From contig MHLP01000039.1 in NCBI GenBank assembly GCA_001821435.1, positions 1-46,232 of the forward strand: 46,232 bases of DNA. Direction: 5' to 3'. Of this stretch, positions 7,267 through 14,621 are shown piece after piece (position 1 is the stretch's first letter; each line of letters starts with the position of its first letter). A model generated the notes under the pieces. The model saw only the letters and a program-made list of their open reading frames with translations, did no database searches and had not been told where the DNA came from. This stretch comes from Candidatus Lloydbacteria bacterium RIFCSPLOWO2_01_FULL_50_20 (GTDB lineage Bacteria; Patescibacteriota; Minisyncoccia; Phycocordibacterales; UBA6899). Both the position numbers and the translations under genes were made by a program.

Positions 7267-7983
7267 ATGAGCCCACAGATACTTTATGAAGACGAGGACT
7301 TTCTTGCGGTCGACAAGCCTGCGGGTTTAGTCATGCATGCGGACGGGCGAACCAAAGAGCCGACGCTCGCCGACTGGGTGCTTGAAAAATATCCGAACCT
7401 GAAAGACGTCGGGGGCATGCACACGCTTGATTCGGGAAGATATGCGCCGCGTACGGGAATTCTTCACCGGCTCGATCGTGAAACTTCCGGCGTGATCCTG
7501 ATCGCCAAGAATGATGAGACATTTTATTTTCTCCAACGGCAATTTCTCGATCATTCAATAGAAAAAACATACAACGCATTCGTTGAGGGGGCGCTCCAAA
7601 CATCTGAAGGCGTGATCGAGCTTCCAATCGGCCGCAGCCGAAGCGATTTTCGGCAGTGGACGACGGGTACCGGAGCTCGCGGAAATCTTCGCAAGGCGAC
7701 AACCGTATATCGTGTGATCAAAGAAAGCGGAGGATTTTCATTGCTTGAGTTGAAACCCCAAACGGGTCGGACACATCAACTCCGCGTGCATTTGAAAGCG
7801 ATCGGTCACCCCATCGTATGCGACAAGCGTTATGGGGGGGCATGCGCGCTTGGATTTGACCGCGTCGCGCTTCACGCGAGGATGATCACCTTCGAATATC
7901 CGAAAGGAGAAAGACGTACCATTGAAGCGCCGATTCCCGCCGATTTTGTCCGTGCGTTAGGGGAGTTGAGGAATTCGCAATAA
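7267..7983 (+). CDS. RluA-family pseudouridine synthase
   Basis: A 238-residue enzyme that isomerises uridine in rRNA or tRNA. The RluA core is intact: ILYEDEDFLAVDKPAGLVMH, then the catalytic GILHRLDRETSGVILIAK with D70, then LLELKPQTGRTHQLRVHLKAIGHPIVCDKRYGG. No S4 domain precedes the catalytic domain, as in RluA/RluE-like short members. The ATG at 7267 lies in the T-rich tail of the preceding RNA and has no clear Shine-Dalgarno sequence. The exact target uridine cannot be predicted. Confidence 0.9.
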   Translation: MSPQILYEDEDFLAVDKPAGLVMHADGRTKEPTLADWVLEKYPNLKDVGGMHTLDSGRYAPRTGILHRLDRETSGVILIAKNDETFYFLQRQFLDHSIEKTYNAFVEGALQTSEGVIELPIGRSRSDFRQWTTGTGARGNLRKATTVYRVIKESGGFSLLELKPQTGRTHQLRVHLKAIGHPIVCDKRYGGACALGFDRVALHARMITFEYPKGERRTIEAPIPADFVRALGELRNSQ

Positions 7984-7993
7984 TTTATCTCCC

Positions 7994-8971
7994 ATGATCC
8001 TTCGATTTTCCAAAGATCTTCGCGAACAGCATATCTATGCCAATGGCACCGAGCTTGCGAGCGTCATGGGAAAAGACCGTGACGCAAAAGGCCGACGGAT
8101 ATTCAACCATCCCAAAGCAAGCGAGCTCTTCGTTACGACAATAAAAAACCCCGTGTTAGTTACCGACGTCTATCGTATCGCGCAAATGCCGCCAACGGTG
8201 CGCGACACCATCTTTAAATTATATGAATCTCCCGTGCGAAGAACAGAGTACGGAGGTGTCGCTCTTGATTTTGAACAAGGAAAATATAAAGGAGCATGGG
8301 GGCCGAGTATTGATACGCTGCTTTTTTGCCGCGCGCTCAATAAGATGGATCGCGGATACTTCCGAGGTAAATCGTTGGTCGACATCGGCGCGGGATCGGG
8401 ATTTATCTCAAAATATATTCTCGGCACTTTTCCAGGAGTAAGATCTGCCACGCTTGTTGATCTTAGTCCTCATGCGATCGTGTCGTGCAAGGATAATATC
8501 AAGGACAAGCGCGCGAAATTTGTCTGCGGTGACGCGATTCGTTATATCAAAAAAAGGAAATTCGATGTCATCGTATGCAATCCGCCGTATATTCCGCGCG
8601 AACGAAGTTCCGATGACAATCCTTATGAGGGAATTCTTCTTACGACGCATCTGTTCTCCATCCTTCGGGCGACGCTTCTTCCTGGCGGATGTTTCTTAAC
8701 GAATATTTCCAGTTTGTCAGAAAAAGATGTCTATGCGGCTATGAAAAAATATGGGATCACCGCCGTGAAGCTCGATACGATGAATGTGCCGCTGAAAGTC
8801 ATGAACGTGCTGAATAATAAGGCATGGATGCGTTACCTCAAAAAATGCGGCTTAAAAAGAACGCGGCGCGGAGGATACGAATATTATCAATCGCTTACGA
8901 TCGTCCGCGTCGACTCTTGTCCAGGAAGGAAGGAAAAAGGAGCAGAAAGAAAGACCCCCCACAGAAAATAA
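7994..8971 (+). CDS. SAM-dependent methyltransferase with NPPY motif (HemK/PrmC-like)
   Basis: A 325-residue class I methyltransferase. The SAM-binding motif LVDIGAGSGFIS is at residues about 128-138. The amide or amino-group methylation motif NPPYIPRE is at 196-203, which is typical of enzymes that modify glutamine side chains or N6 of adenine. An about 110-residue N-terminal domain precedes the catalytic domain, as in PrmC, but I do not recognise its sequence, so the substrate could be a release factor, a ribosomal protein or RNA. A basic tail ends the protein. It starts 10 bases after the pseudouridine synthase and is probably cotranscribed. Confidence 0.8.
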   Translation: MILRFSKDLREQHIYANGTELASVMGKDRDAKGRRIFNHPKASELFVTTIKNPVLVTDVYRIAQMPPTVRDTIFKLYESPVRRTEYGGVALDFEQGKYKGAWGPSIDTLLFCRALNKMDRGYFRGKSLVDIGAGSGFISKYILGTFPGVRSATLVDLSPHAIVSCKDNIKDKRAKFVCGDAIRYIKKRKFDVIVCNPPYIPRERSSDDNPYEGILLTTHLFSILRATLLPGGCFLTNISSLSEKDVYAAMKKYGITAVKLDTMNVPLKVMNVLNNKAWMRYLKKCGLKRTRRGGYEYYQSLTIVRVDSCPGRKEKGAERKTPHRK

Positions 8972-9025
8972 TGAGCGTCAGCTGATGGAGCGGCCCGAGC
9001 TTGAGTTTAACCGTTTTCGTCAGTC

Positions 9026-9054
9026 TTGCAAAGGTTTTCCGGCCGTGTTAGATT
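9026..9054 (+). promoter_or_regulatory. Promoter of rplS
   Basis: TTGCAA (9026-9031), a 17-base spacer and TAGATT (9049-9054). The predicted transcription start at about 9061 lies only a few bases before the ATG at 9065, so the mRNA would be nearly leaderless. Confidence 0.6.
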
Positions 9055-9064
9055 AGCCACTACT

Positions 9065-9514
9065 ATGAATACGGAACTATTGAACAAAATAAAGCTTTCA
9101 CCCATCAATCTTGAGGCACGAAAAAAACTCGAATTTCGCACGGGAGATACGGTGCGTGTCTGGGTCAAAGTGCTTGAAGACGCCGGAAAAAAGAAATATC
9201 GCCTTCAGGCGTTTGAAGGGCTTGTGCTGGCGCGAAAACATGGAGCTGAGCCGGGTGCCTCGTTCACCGTACGCAAGGTTGCGAGCGGGGTCGGAGTTGA
9301 ACGTATCTTCCCGCTCTATTCCCCAATGATCGATAAGATCGAGCTGGTGAAACGCTCGACCGTGCGCCGCTCGAAACTGTATTATGTACGCGCAAAAGCG
9401 ATCCGTGATGTACGCCGGAAGATGAAACAAACATTGATGGGCGGAGGTTCGACGAAAGATTTTGAAGAAGACGTCGATATCACCGAAGCGCCGAAAGAAG
9501 AAACAGAAAAATAG
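9065..9514 (+). CDS. rplS: Large ribosomal subunit protein bL19
   Basis: A 149-residue ribosomal protein located at the 30S-50S interface. Recognisable are [55 protein letters not shown] and the basic [15 protein letters not shown] end. The acidic tail ([16 protein letters not shown]) is longer than in most bL19 proteins. No Shine-Dalgarno sequence is visible. A rho-independent terminator follows within a few bases, so this is a single-gene transcript. Confidence 0.95.
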   Translation: MNTELLNKIKLSPINLEARKKLEFRTGDTVRVWVKVLEDAGKKKYRLQAFEGLVLARKHGAEPGASFTVRKVASGVGVERIFPLYSPMIDKIELVKRSTVRRSKLYYVRAKAIRDVRRKMKQTLMGGGSTKDFEEDVDITEAPKEETEK

Positions 9515-9517
9515 CAC

Positions 9518-9549
9518 AAAAAATCCGCCATCAGGCGGACTCTTTGTTT
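9518..9549 (+). terminator. Terminator of rplS
   Basis: TCCGCC-ATCA-GGCGGA is flanked by A-rich and CTCTTTGTTT sequence, which fits a rho-independent terminator. Confidence 0.75.
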
Positions 9550-9729
9550 ATAATTTGGTGTAGTATTCTTGAATTAGTCCGAACGCATTTCGCCACCGCA
9601 GGCGGCGAGGAAGTCCCCTCGCAAAAATTCGGAAAGGCGGCGGAGCCGCACCGATAGCAATTTCCAATTTTTCTTTGGCGGCAATTCAATTATGAAATTA
9701 ATTTATTCAAAAATCAAGAAAAATGAAAA

Positions 9730-9755
9730 GGGTTGTGAGATTTCTCTCACAACCC
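9730..9755 (-). terminator. Terminator of the Cys/His-rich gene
   Basis: A perfect 11-bp inverted repeat, GGGTTGTGAGA and TCTCACAACCC with a 4-base loop, is followed on the minus strand by CTTTTCATTTTTC. Confidence 0.8.
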
Positions 9756-9772
9756 CAGTTGAGACATCTCGC

Positions 9773-10078
9773 TTACATGCCGTGATGGTTGTTGGTGAAG
9801 TGGTGGCCGCAGCAGAGGCAGAGTGCGAGATAGTAGTTCGTGATGTTGTCCTCGGTCCTTCCGCACTCCCGACACTTCTGCGTCTGCACTTCCTTGTACC
9901 GCGCCATCGGTTGTCCGCAGTGGCGGCTTGCCCAGTAGGTCTTCTTGCCGAAGATTCCTGGATTGGGCTCGTTCCGCTTCTCACCGACGTTTTCCCACTC
10001 CGGTTCGTGGTCAAAACACGGACCGTGACGACACTGGCAGTGGGGATACTTCTGGCCTGCAAGATTGTTATGGTCCAT
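9773..10078 (-). CDS. Small Cys/His-rich protein, probably zinc-binding, unknown family
   Basis: A 101-residue protein with nine cysteines and many histidines. Groups are C14-x-C16-x4-C21, C54, C69-x2-C72 (QKCRECGRTED) and C87-x-C89-C90-GHH. The spacing CxxC...CxCC suggests one or two zinc ribbons. On the minus strand AAAGGAG lies 8 bases before the ATG at 10078, and a strong terminator follows the stop; together these make the gene real despite an overlapping longer frame on the other strand. I do not recognise the family. It stands alone between rplS and tRNA-Leu(GAG). Confidence 0.75.
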   Translation of the reverse strand: MDHNNLAGQKYPHCQCRHGPCFDHEPEWENVGEKRNEPNPGIFGKKTYWASRHCGQPMARYKEVQTQKCRECGRTEDNITNYYLALCLCCGHHFTNNHHGM

Positions 10079-10332
10079 AACAATTCTCCTTTCTGGCCAC
10101 CCATTTTCTTAGGTGCCGCTTACTATAATACACGAAACTACGATAAAGTCAAGCCAAACAAAAAACCGACATCTCTGCCGTTTCTTATCTTTAAACCTTA
10201 AAATGGATTCTTGGATTAAAAATTTTTCTTTTCTTCTTTCAAAATCGCCAATTCGTTTTTGCCCAGAAAATTCAGTACAAACTAGCCGCCGAGCGAAGCG
10301 AGGCGGGCTCTCAAAACTTGCAGTTTCCTCAT

Positions 10333-10416
10333 TGGTGCCCAGGAGAGGAATTGAACCTCCACGCCTTTCGGCACATGCACCTCAAGCATGCGTGTATACC
10401 ATTTCACCACCTGGGC
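10333..10416 (-). tRNA. tRNA-Leu(GAG)
   Basis: The acceptor GCCCAGG pairs with CCTGGGC. The anticodon stem CATGC/GCATG holds the loop TTGAGGT with anticodon GAG. The long variable arm TGCCGAAAGGCG marks a class II tRNA, and the T arm has TTCAATT. The discriminator A is followed by an encoded CCA at 10335-10333. Confidence 0.92.
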
Positions 10417-10490
10417 AGAGGCCACAACACTATAGCAGTCTGTGAAATATTTTCAAGCAGGCGAAAAAGGTTGTGAATGGTTGATCGATT

Positions 10491-10555
10491 ATTTTTTATA
10501 CGCAGAATAAAACGACAAGTCGGGATCGCGAGAAATTTTTCTGCGTATAAAAAAT
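10491..10555. repeat. 17-bp perfect inverted repeat
   Basis: ATTTTTTATACGCAGAA (10491-10507) recurs inverted at 10539-10555, 31 bases apart. The inner arm end merges with the T-run of the isocitrate-lyase-gene terminator. It may be a second terminator hairpin or a short mobile-element relic. Confidence 0.65.
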
Positions 10556-10576
10556 CCCCGTGCAATATGCACGGGG
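10549..10576 (-). terminator. Terminator of the isocitrate-lyase-family gene
   Basis: CCCCGTGCA-ATA-TGCACGGGG is followed on the minus strand by ATTTTTTAT, a strong rho-independent terminator. Confidence 0.85.
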
Positions 10577-10582
10577 TATAAC

Positions 10583-11593
10583 TTATTTCTTGAAACCTTC
10601 CCCTTGTTCCTGACGCTCTTTAGCGCCGGGGACGAATTCGGCTTCCGCTTTCTGCCACTGGTCGACACGCATCAGTGCCTGGTGGCTCTCCGTCGGATGT
10701 CCTCGTTTTGCTTCCTGCATTTCCCAGAGTGCTCGTGCGCCCACTTCGCGGAATCGCTTCGCGTAGTTGTACGAGGCCATGGAATGCGCATGAAAGTCCG
10801 CGATGGTCACGAAAATGAATTTGTAACCCATTGCGGTGAGATCCGAGAAAACGAGACGCTCCGACTCCGGGGTCTTGACCCATGGAAGAGACGGCGAATA
10901 GTTGAATGCGAGCGGAATATTCGGATGATGCCGTTTCACTCCTTCCGCGAATGTTTCAGGGAATCCACGGCCGCACCCGTTGAATTCGCACCAGAGCAGA
11001 TCAGCTCCCGCGTCGGCATATGCCACTGAACGGGAAACCGCTTCTTCCATGCTGCCTTGGGTCTTGGAGTTAAACGCATCGGTACGTGCCACGATGATTC
11101 CCGATGAATACACGCCGTCGCGCGTACGGACAGCCGCGCGAACTTTCCCCACCATCGTCTCGATGGGAACGAGTTCTTTACCGGCAATGTGTCCACAGCG
11201 TTTGGGAAATTTCTGGTCTTCGATATGGACACCCGCGAGGCGATGCACAACGCGTGTTTCAAAATCATATTCGAGCGTGCCGAACATTTCCGCGACCGTT
11301 CGGATGATGTTTTTCGCATCCCCATAGCCATCGTCAATGTCCGCGATAACGGGTAATTTTGTCGCGCGGACGATGTCGCGAACAGCATCACGCTGCTCAG
11401 TCATTGTTACCTGACCCATGTCCGGACGACATTTTGACCCAGCAATTGACCAACCTCCCGCGTAGATCACCTCTGAACCGGCCATTTCTCCAACGTGCGC
11501 ACCGAGCGCGTTTTCGACGCCGTAACCAAAGACGCCTTGAGGGCGAGCGATCAATGCTCTGAATTTGTTGCCGGGATCTTTATCGTTTTCCAA
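10583..11593 (-). CDS. Isocitrate lyase / PEP mutase family enzyme
   Basis: A 336-residue TIM-barrel carbon-carbon lyase, probably cleaving isocitrate or a related 2-substituted malate-type acid. It carries VIADIDDGYGDA, VHIEDQKFPKRCGHIAGKELVP (loop K131-R-C-G-H135, with C133 as the catalytic base position), IIVARTDA, LLWCEFN and AFNYSPSLPW, all positions typical of true isocitrate lyase. It is about 90 residues shorter than bacterial AceA and lacks some insertions, so a divergent archaeal-like isocitrate lyase or a methylisocitrate-type lyase is possible. The start is TTG at 11593, with AGGAAAGAGAG upstream. No malate synthase gene is in the window. Confidence 0.8.
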   Translation of the reverse strand: MENDKDPGNKFRALIARPQGVFGYGVENALGAHVGEMAGSEVIYAGGWSIAGSKCRPDMGQVTMTEQRDAVRDIVRATKLPVIADIDDGYGDAKNIIRTVAEMFGTLEYDFETRVVHRLAGVHIEDQKFPKRCGHIAGKELVPIETMVGKVRAAVRTRDGVYSSGIIVARTDAFNSKTQGSMEEAVSRSVAYADAGADLLWCEFNGCGRGFPETFAEGVKRHHPNIPLAFNYSPSLPWVKTPESERLVFSDLTAMGYKFIFVTIADFHAHSMASYNYAKRFREVGARALWEMQEAKRGHPTESHQALMRVDQWQKAEAEFVPGAKERQEQGEGFKK

Positions 11594-11716
11594 TGCCTAT
11601 CTCTCTTTCCTGATTTCATGCTGTGAAAAAACAAAATGTCTGTCCAGTATAGTAACACAGAAAAGGGATTATCCTAGTGGGGACAGTGATGTCCTTGAGA
11701 CTGCTTTCGTACTGAG

Positions 11717-11830
11717 TGGGCGTGGAGAGACTCGCCGATCACTTCGGCGGGTGACTTTCGGTCTCGATGACTCGACAACGAAAGTCCATTCGAGTCTCTC
11801 GCGCAGGCAAGCAGTTGCCTGCTCGCGCCC
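11717..11830 (-). ncRNA. tRNA-Leu-derived multi-hairpin RNA-like element
   Basis: The 3' end is identical over 22 bases to tRNA-Leu(CAG), including the acceptor strand. The 5' end closes a 7-bp acceptor (GGGCGCG with CACGCCC, one G-U). Inside are perfect stems GCAGGCAA/TTGCCTGC, GAGAGACTCG/CGAGTCTCTC, GACTTTCG/CGAAAGTC and GCCGA/TCGGC. There is no recognisable anticodon arm. It may be a decayed tRNA whose T arm was expanded, or a structured RNA built from one. Whether it is expressed is unknown. Confidence 0.4.
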
Positions 11831-11872
11831 AATTACCATAGACGAAATACTGTTTTAACCACGTTAAATTAC

Positions 11873-11926
11873 TGGTGGGCACGGAGAGACGAACGCTCAA
11901 GGGTTTCCCCTGTATGCTTCCGCCGA
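11873..11926 (-). pseudogene. Degenerate tRNA-Leu fragment
   Basis: On the minus strand GGCGGAAGCATAC, AGGGGAAACCCTTGAG, TTCGTCTCTCC and GCCCACCA match the D arm, variable arm, T arm and acceptor plus CCA of tRNA-Leu in order. The anticodon arm is missing, so this is a deleted copy. Confidence 0.5.
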
Positions 11927-11971
11927 CGCAAAGTCTTTGGTGGACAGGTCTGAGACAACTTCTGTATTGAG

Positions 11972-12053
11972 TGGGCGTGGAGAGACTCGAACTCTCAACC
12001 CTTTCGGGATACGCTTCTGAGACGTACGCGTATACCAGTTCCGCCACACGCCC
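11972..12053 (-). tRNA. tRNA-Leu(CAG)
   Basis: The acceptor GGGCGTG pairs with CACGCCC. The anticodon stem TACGT/GCGTA has the loop CTCAGAA, giving CAG for CTG codons. The variable arm is TCCCGAAAGGGTT and the T arm is GAGAG-TTCGAGT-CTCTC. Discriminator A; CCA is not encoded. Two tRNA-Leu-derived remnants follow downstream. Confidence 0.92.
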
Positions 12054-12496
12054 ACTCAATACATAAGCGCGGACATTTATCCGCCATAGTTCTTACGACG
12101 GCGGGCCAATTCTTTACCCCGTAGTTCCGCATTGGGCGGATACTACCGGGACGCCACACACCTTTTCGCTTTCATCTGTGAATAACCTTGTGGATAAGAC
12201 TTGGATATCCCCATTTTTCAGGCAACGAAGTGAAAAATGTTCATCACCCGATACCGCAAGCTTAACAGAATCGGCTCACCCCTCCAACTTTTTGAAATAG
12301 TTGATCTCGTTGATCCTGTTCGGGTATTCAAGAATGGATTTGACAAAGCGTCAATCTTTACGATGTGAACCGCGATGCTAGGGTTAAAAACAGGTGATTG
12401 TTTTAGTTCGTTGACATATAGCCAACACATCGGTTTTGGTGCATGTGTCATCAGGCTGTTTCATTCCATAAAATACCCAACTTGGAGGTGGACGCC
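12054..12496 (+). promoter_or_regulatory. Gene-free leader region of the prkA operon with paired DnaA-box-like sites
   Basis: This 443-base stretch has no convincing gene. It contains TGTGAATAA (12177) and TGTGGATAA (12189), which are DnaA-box-like in the reverse orientation and 12 bases apart. It also holds a GCGGA/TCCGC hairpin at 12069-12084, a tandem GTTGATC pair near 12302, and TTGACA sequences near 12340 and 12413 that could be -35 elements without clear -10 partners. The prkA Shine-Dalgarno sequence TTGGAGGTG ends it. Confidence 0.4.
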
Positions 12497-14533
12497 ATGT
12501 CGGACATACAAGAAAAGAGCATTACGGCACTTTTTGCTGAAAGTTTCCGTGCTACGGCCCCTGAAGTGTGCACGATCGATGAATTCCTCGAGGCAGCGAA
12601 GGCAAATCCCGAGGTTTATGATTCTGTCGATGGTCGCCTCTTGAGGGCGATCGGCAACTCCGTTGTTGTCGATACCAGCAAAGATGAGAGTTTGGGTCCC
12701 TACTTTGAAAATCAGGTGATCAGGCTTTATCCTTCGCTGGAAGAGTTTTATGATTTCGAGAAAGTGAATGAACGGTTCGTTACTTTTCTCATGAAGGCCA
12801 ACCAGGGCCTCGAAGAATCGAAGCAGATCCCCGTTTTTCTCGGCCCCCCCGGAGTTGCGAAGTCTGACTATGTTCGGAGAATGCTCTCTCTTTTCGAGGG
12901 AATTCCATTCTGGACCATCGCTTTGTCTGAAGAAGGCATCGAACGATTGAGAAAGAATCTGGCGCCGAAAGGAATCGAACCCGAAAGGGACTTTCCGGTC
13001 GTTTCGCCGATTCTCGAATCGCCGCTCGGAATTTTTTGCGAGCAAGGGCGTCGCAGAATGCTCCACGACCGTTACCATATCCCGACTTGGCGCATACCAC
13101 TTCTCATGTCTACGTGGTTGGTAAAGCGACTCGATCAGCTTGGCGGTGATCTCAGCATGTTTCGTGCTGTGAAACTTTATCCGTCACTCTTGCGCCAGAC
13201 CAGCATTGCCGTTGTCGAGGCACAAGATCAGTCCGTTCAGGACGTCTCAGATCTTGTCGGCGCCGTTGACCTGCAAAAAGTCAGAAAGTTTTCGACCAGC
13301 GATACGGACGCGTACAACTATTCCGGCGGCCTCAATCTGACGACCGAAGGACTGATGGAGTTTCGCGAATTCCACCGTGCACAGGAGAGCATGCTGAATC
13401 CGCTCTATGGCGCGACGCAGGATCGCAGCTATCGGCCATCCGAGCGTCTGCCGCTTCTGCCGTATCATGGCCGGCTACTTACGCACTCCAACCTCGATGA
13501 GTTCGAGAAATTCAAGACTGGCGGACACAAAGGCTTCATTGATCGTGCGACCATCATTCGCGTCCCTTATGTCCTGCGTGAAAGCGCAGAGATCGAGATC
13601 GTGAAAAAGATGATCCGCGAAAGCAAGCTCGACATTGCGAAATGCGCGCCGGAGACGATCCGTCTCATCGCGCGATTCGTTATCCTCTCGCGGATGAGAG
13701 AACCGCAGAACGAGAAAGGTGAAAAGGTCGGTGATCTTTTCGTCAAAGGGCGAGTCTACGATCGCCGAAAGATGAAGGATGTCGATCCGCGCGCTCTCTC
13801 TTTCGCTGATTATCGGCGCCTTGCCGGCAACGACGAAGGCATGGACGGTCTCTCAACTCGTTTCGAGAAGAAGATCTTAGGCACTGTGTATAACGTGAAC
13901 GACCCGGTTGAGCACAGCGCCAATCCTGTTGACCTGTTTTACCTTCTCAAGAAGGAGGTCGACTATGAAGGCTTCCCGAAAGATGTCCGGGAAAAATATC
14001 TTTCCTGGATCAAGGAATACCTCGAAGGTCCGTACAAGGAATACATCGGCAAAAAGATCCGCCTCGCACTTCATGAGGGGTCGCAGAAACTTGCACAGGA
14101 TGAATACGAAAAATACATTCTGTATGCCGACAAATGGATGGAAGGCGAGGATGCGATCGACCCAATAACGGGTACGTCGCTCAATCACGAGGGCCTCAAT
14201 AGGTGGCTTGAAGAACGAGAGAAAGCCGCTGGGGTCTCGCAGGCGAAACAAGTTCGCACCGACGCAGTAAAGTACGATCTGAAACATCGGGTTGTCCGGG
14301 ATAAGTGCATTTCCTGGCGTGAGAATCCGAAGCTTGCCAAGGTGATCGAAAAATACTGCTTCGATTCGGTGGAGCTCCATCAAAACATCCTGCTTTCGAA
14401 TGCGTCACGCACGACGGAGCAGAATGACACAAGGAAATCTTTCATGGATCGCTTCATGAAGGACGAAGGGCTTACTGAACTCCAGGCGGTGAAGATCGCC
14501 AACTGGTACGCAGGCCTCGCTAAGGAAGACTGA
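12497..14533 (+). CDS. prkA: PrkA-family serine protein kinase (AAA+ type, YeaG-like)
   Basis: A 678-residue protein of the PrkA family: an AAA+ ATPase-type N-terminal domain with a C-terminal kinase-like region. The P-loop is VFLGPPGVAKSDY at about residues 113-125, in place of the more usual GPVGGGKS form. The protein is close to the 640-residue length of E. coli YeaG. In other bacteria PrkA acts in stationary phase and nitrogen starvation with YeaH and YcgB. The ATG at 12497 follows a strong Shine-Dalgarno sequence (GGAGGTG); an upstream ATG in frame is less likely. The next two genes are its classical partners, which strengthens the call. Confidence 0.85.
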   Translation: MSDIQEKSITALFAESFRATAPEVCTIDEFLEAAKANPEVYDSVDGRLLRAIGNSVVVDTSKDESLGPYFENQVIRLYPSLEEFYDFEKVNERFVTFLMKANQGLEESKQIPVFLGPPGVAKSDYVRRMLSLFEGIPFWTIALSEEGIERLRKNLAPKGIEPERDFPVVSPILESPLGIFCEQGRRRMLHDRYHIPTWRIPLLMSTWLVKRLDQLGGDLSMFRAVKLYPSLLRQTSIAVVEAQDQSVQDVSDLVGAVDLQKVRKFSTSDTDAYNYSGGLNLTTEGLMEFREFHRAQESMLNPLYGATQDRSYRPSERLPLLPYHGRLLTHSNLDEFEKFKTGGHKGFIDRATIIRVPYVLRESAEIEIVKKMIRESKLDIAKCAPETIRLIARFVILSRMREPQNEKGEKVGDLFVKGRVYDRRKMKDVDPRALSFADYRRLAGNDEGMDGLSTRFEKKILGTVYNVNDPVEHSANPVDLFYLLKKEVDYEGFPKDVREKYLSWIKEYLEGPYKEYIGKKIRLALHEGSQKLAQDEYEKYILYADKWMEGEDAIDPITGTSLNHEGLNRWLEEREKAAGVSQAKQVRTDAVKYDLKHRVVRDKCISWRENPKLAKVIEKYCFDSVELHQNILLSNASRTTEQNDTRKSFMDRFMKDEGLTELQAVKIANWYAGLAKED

Positions 14534-14558
14534 TCGATCAATTGATCAGACGGTTGAA

Positions 14559-14612
14559 GGGGTCGTGGCTTTTAGCTCCGATCCCTTTTTTCAAATCGCA
14601 ATTTGAAAAAGG
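14559..14612 (+). promoter_or_regulatory. Intercistronic terminator-like and Shine-Dalgarno-masking hairpins
   Basis: GGGGTCG (14559) pairs with CGATCCC (14579) and is followed by six Ts, as in a terminator. The same T-run then pairs in TTTTTCAAAT-CGCA-ATTTGAAAAA (14587-14610), which reaches the AAAAAGGAA ribosome site of the next gene. The two folds compete for the T-run, so read-through and translation of the next gene could be tuned here. Confidence 0.6.
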
Positions 14613-14621
14613 AACAATCTC

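Noticed and set aside
9692-10201. A 169-residue plus-strand frame over the Cys/His-rich gene
   Set aside because: It runs opposite to a gene with a strong ribosome site and terminator, and its product has no recognisable pattern.
11713-11989. Integrated mobile element between tRNA-Leu 3' end repeats
   Set aside because: The 22-base direct repeat is real, but only about 250 bases separate the copies and no integrase or other gene lies between them.
12177-12197. Paired DnaA-box-like sequences as a replication origin
   Set aside because: Only two boxes, one imperfect, with no AT-rich unwinding region and no dnaA or dnaN nearby. A single perfect box at 21333 is also isolated.
12218-12451. A 77-residue minus-strand frame before prkA
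   Set aside because: No ribosome site and no family pattern; it overlaps the prkA leader.
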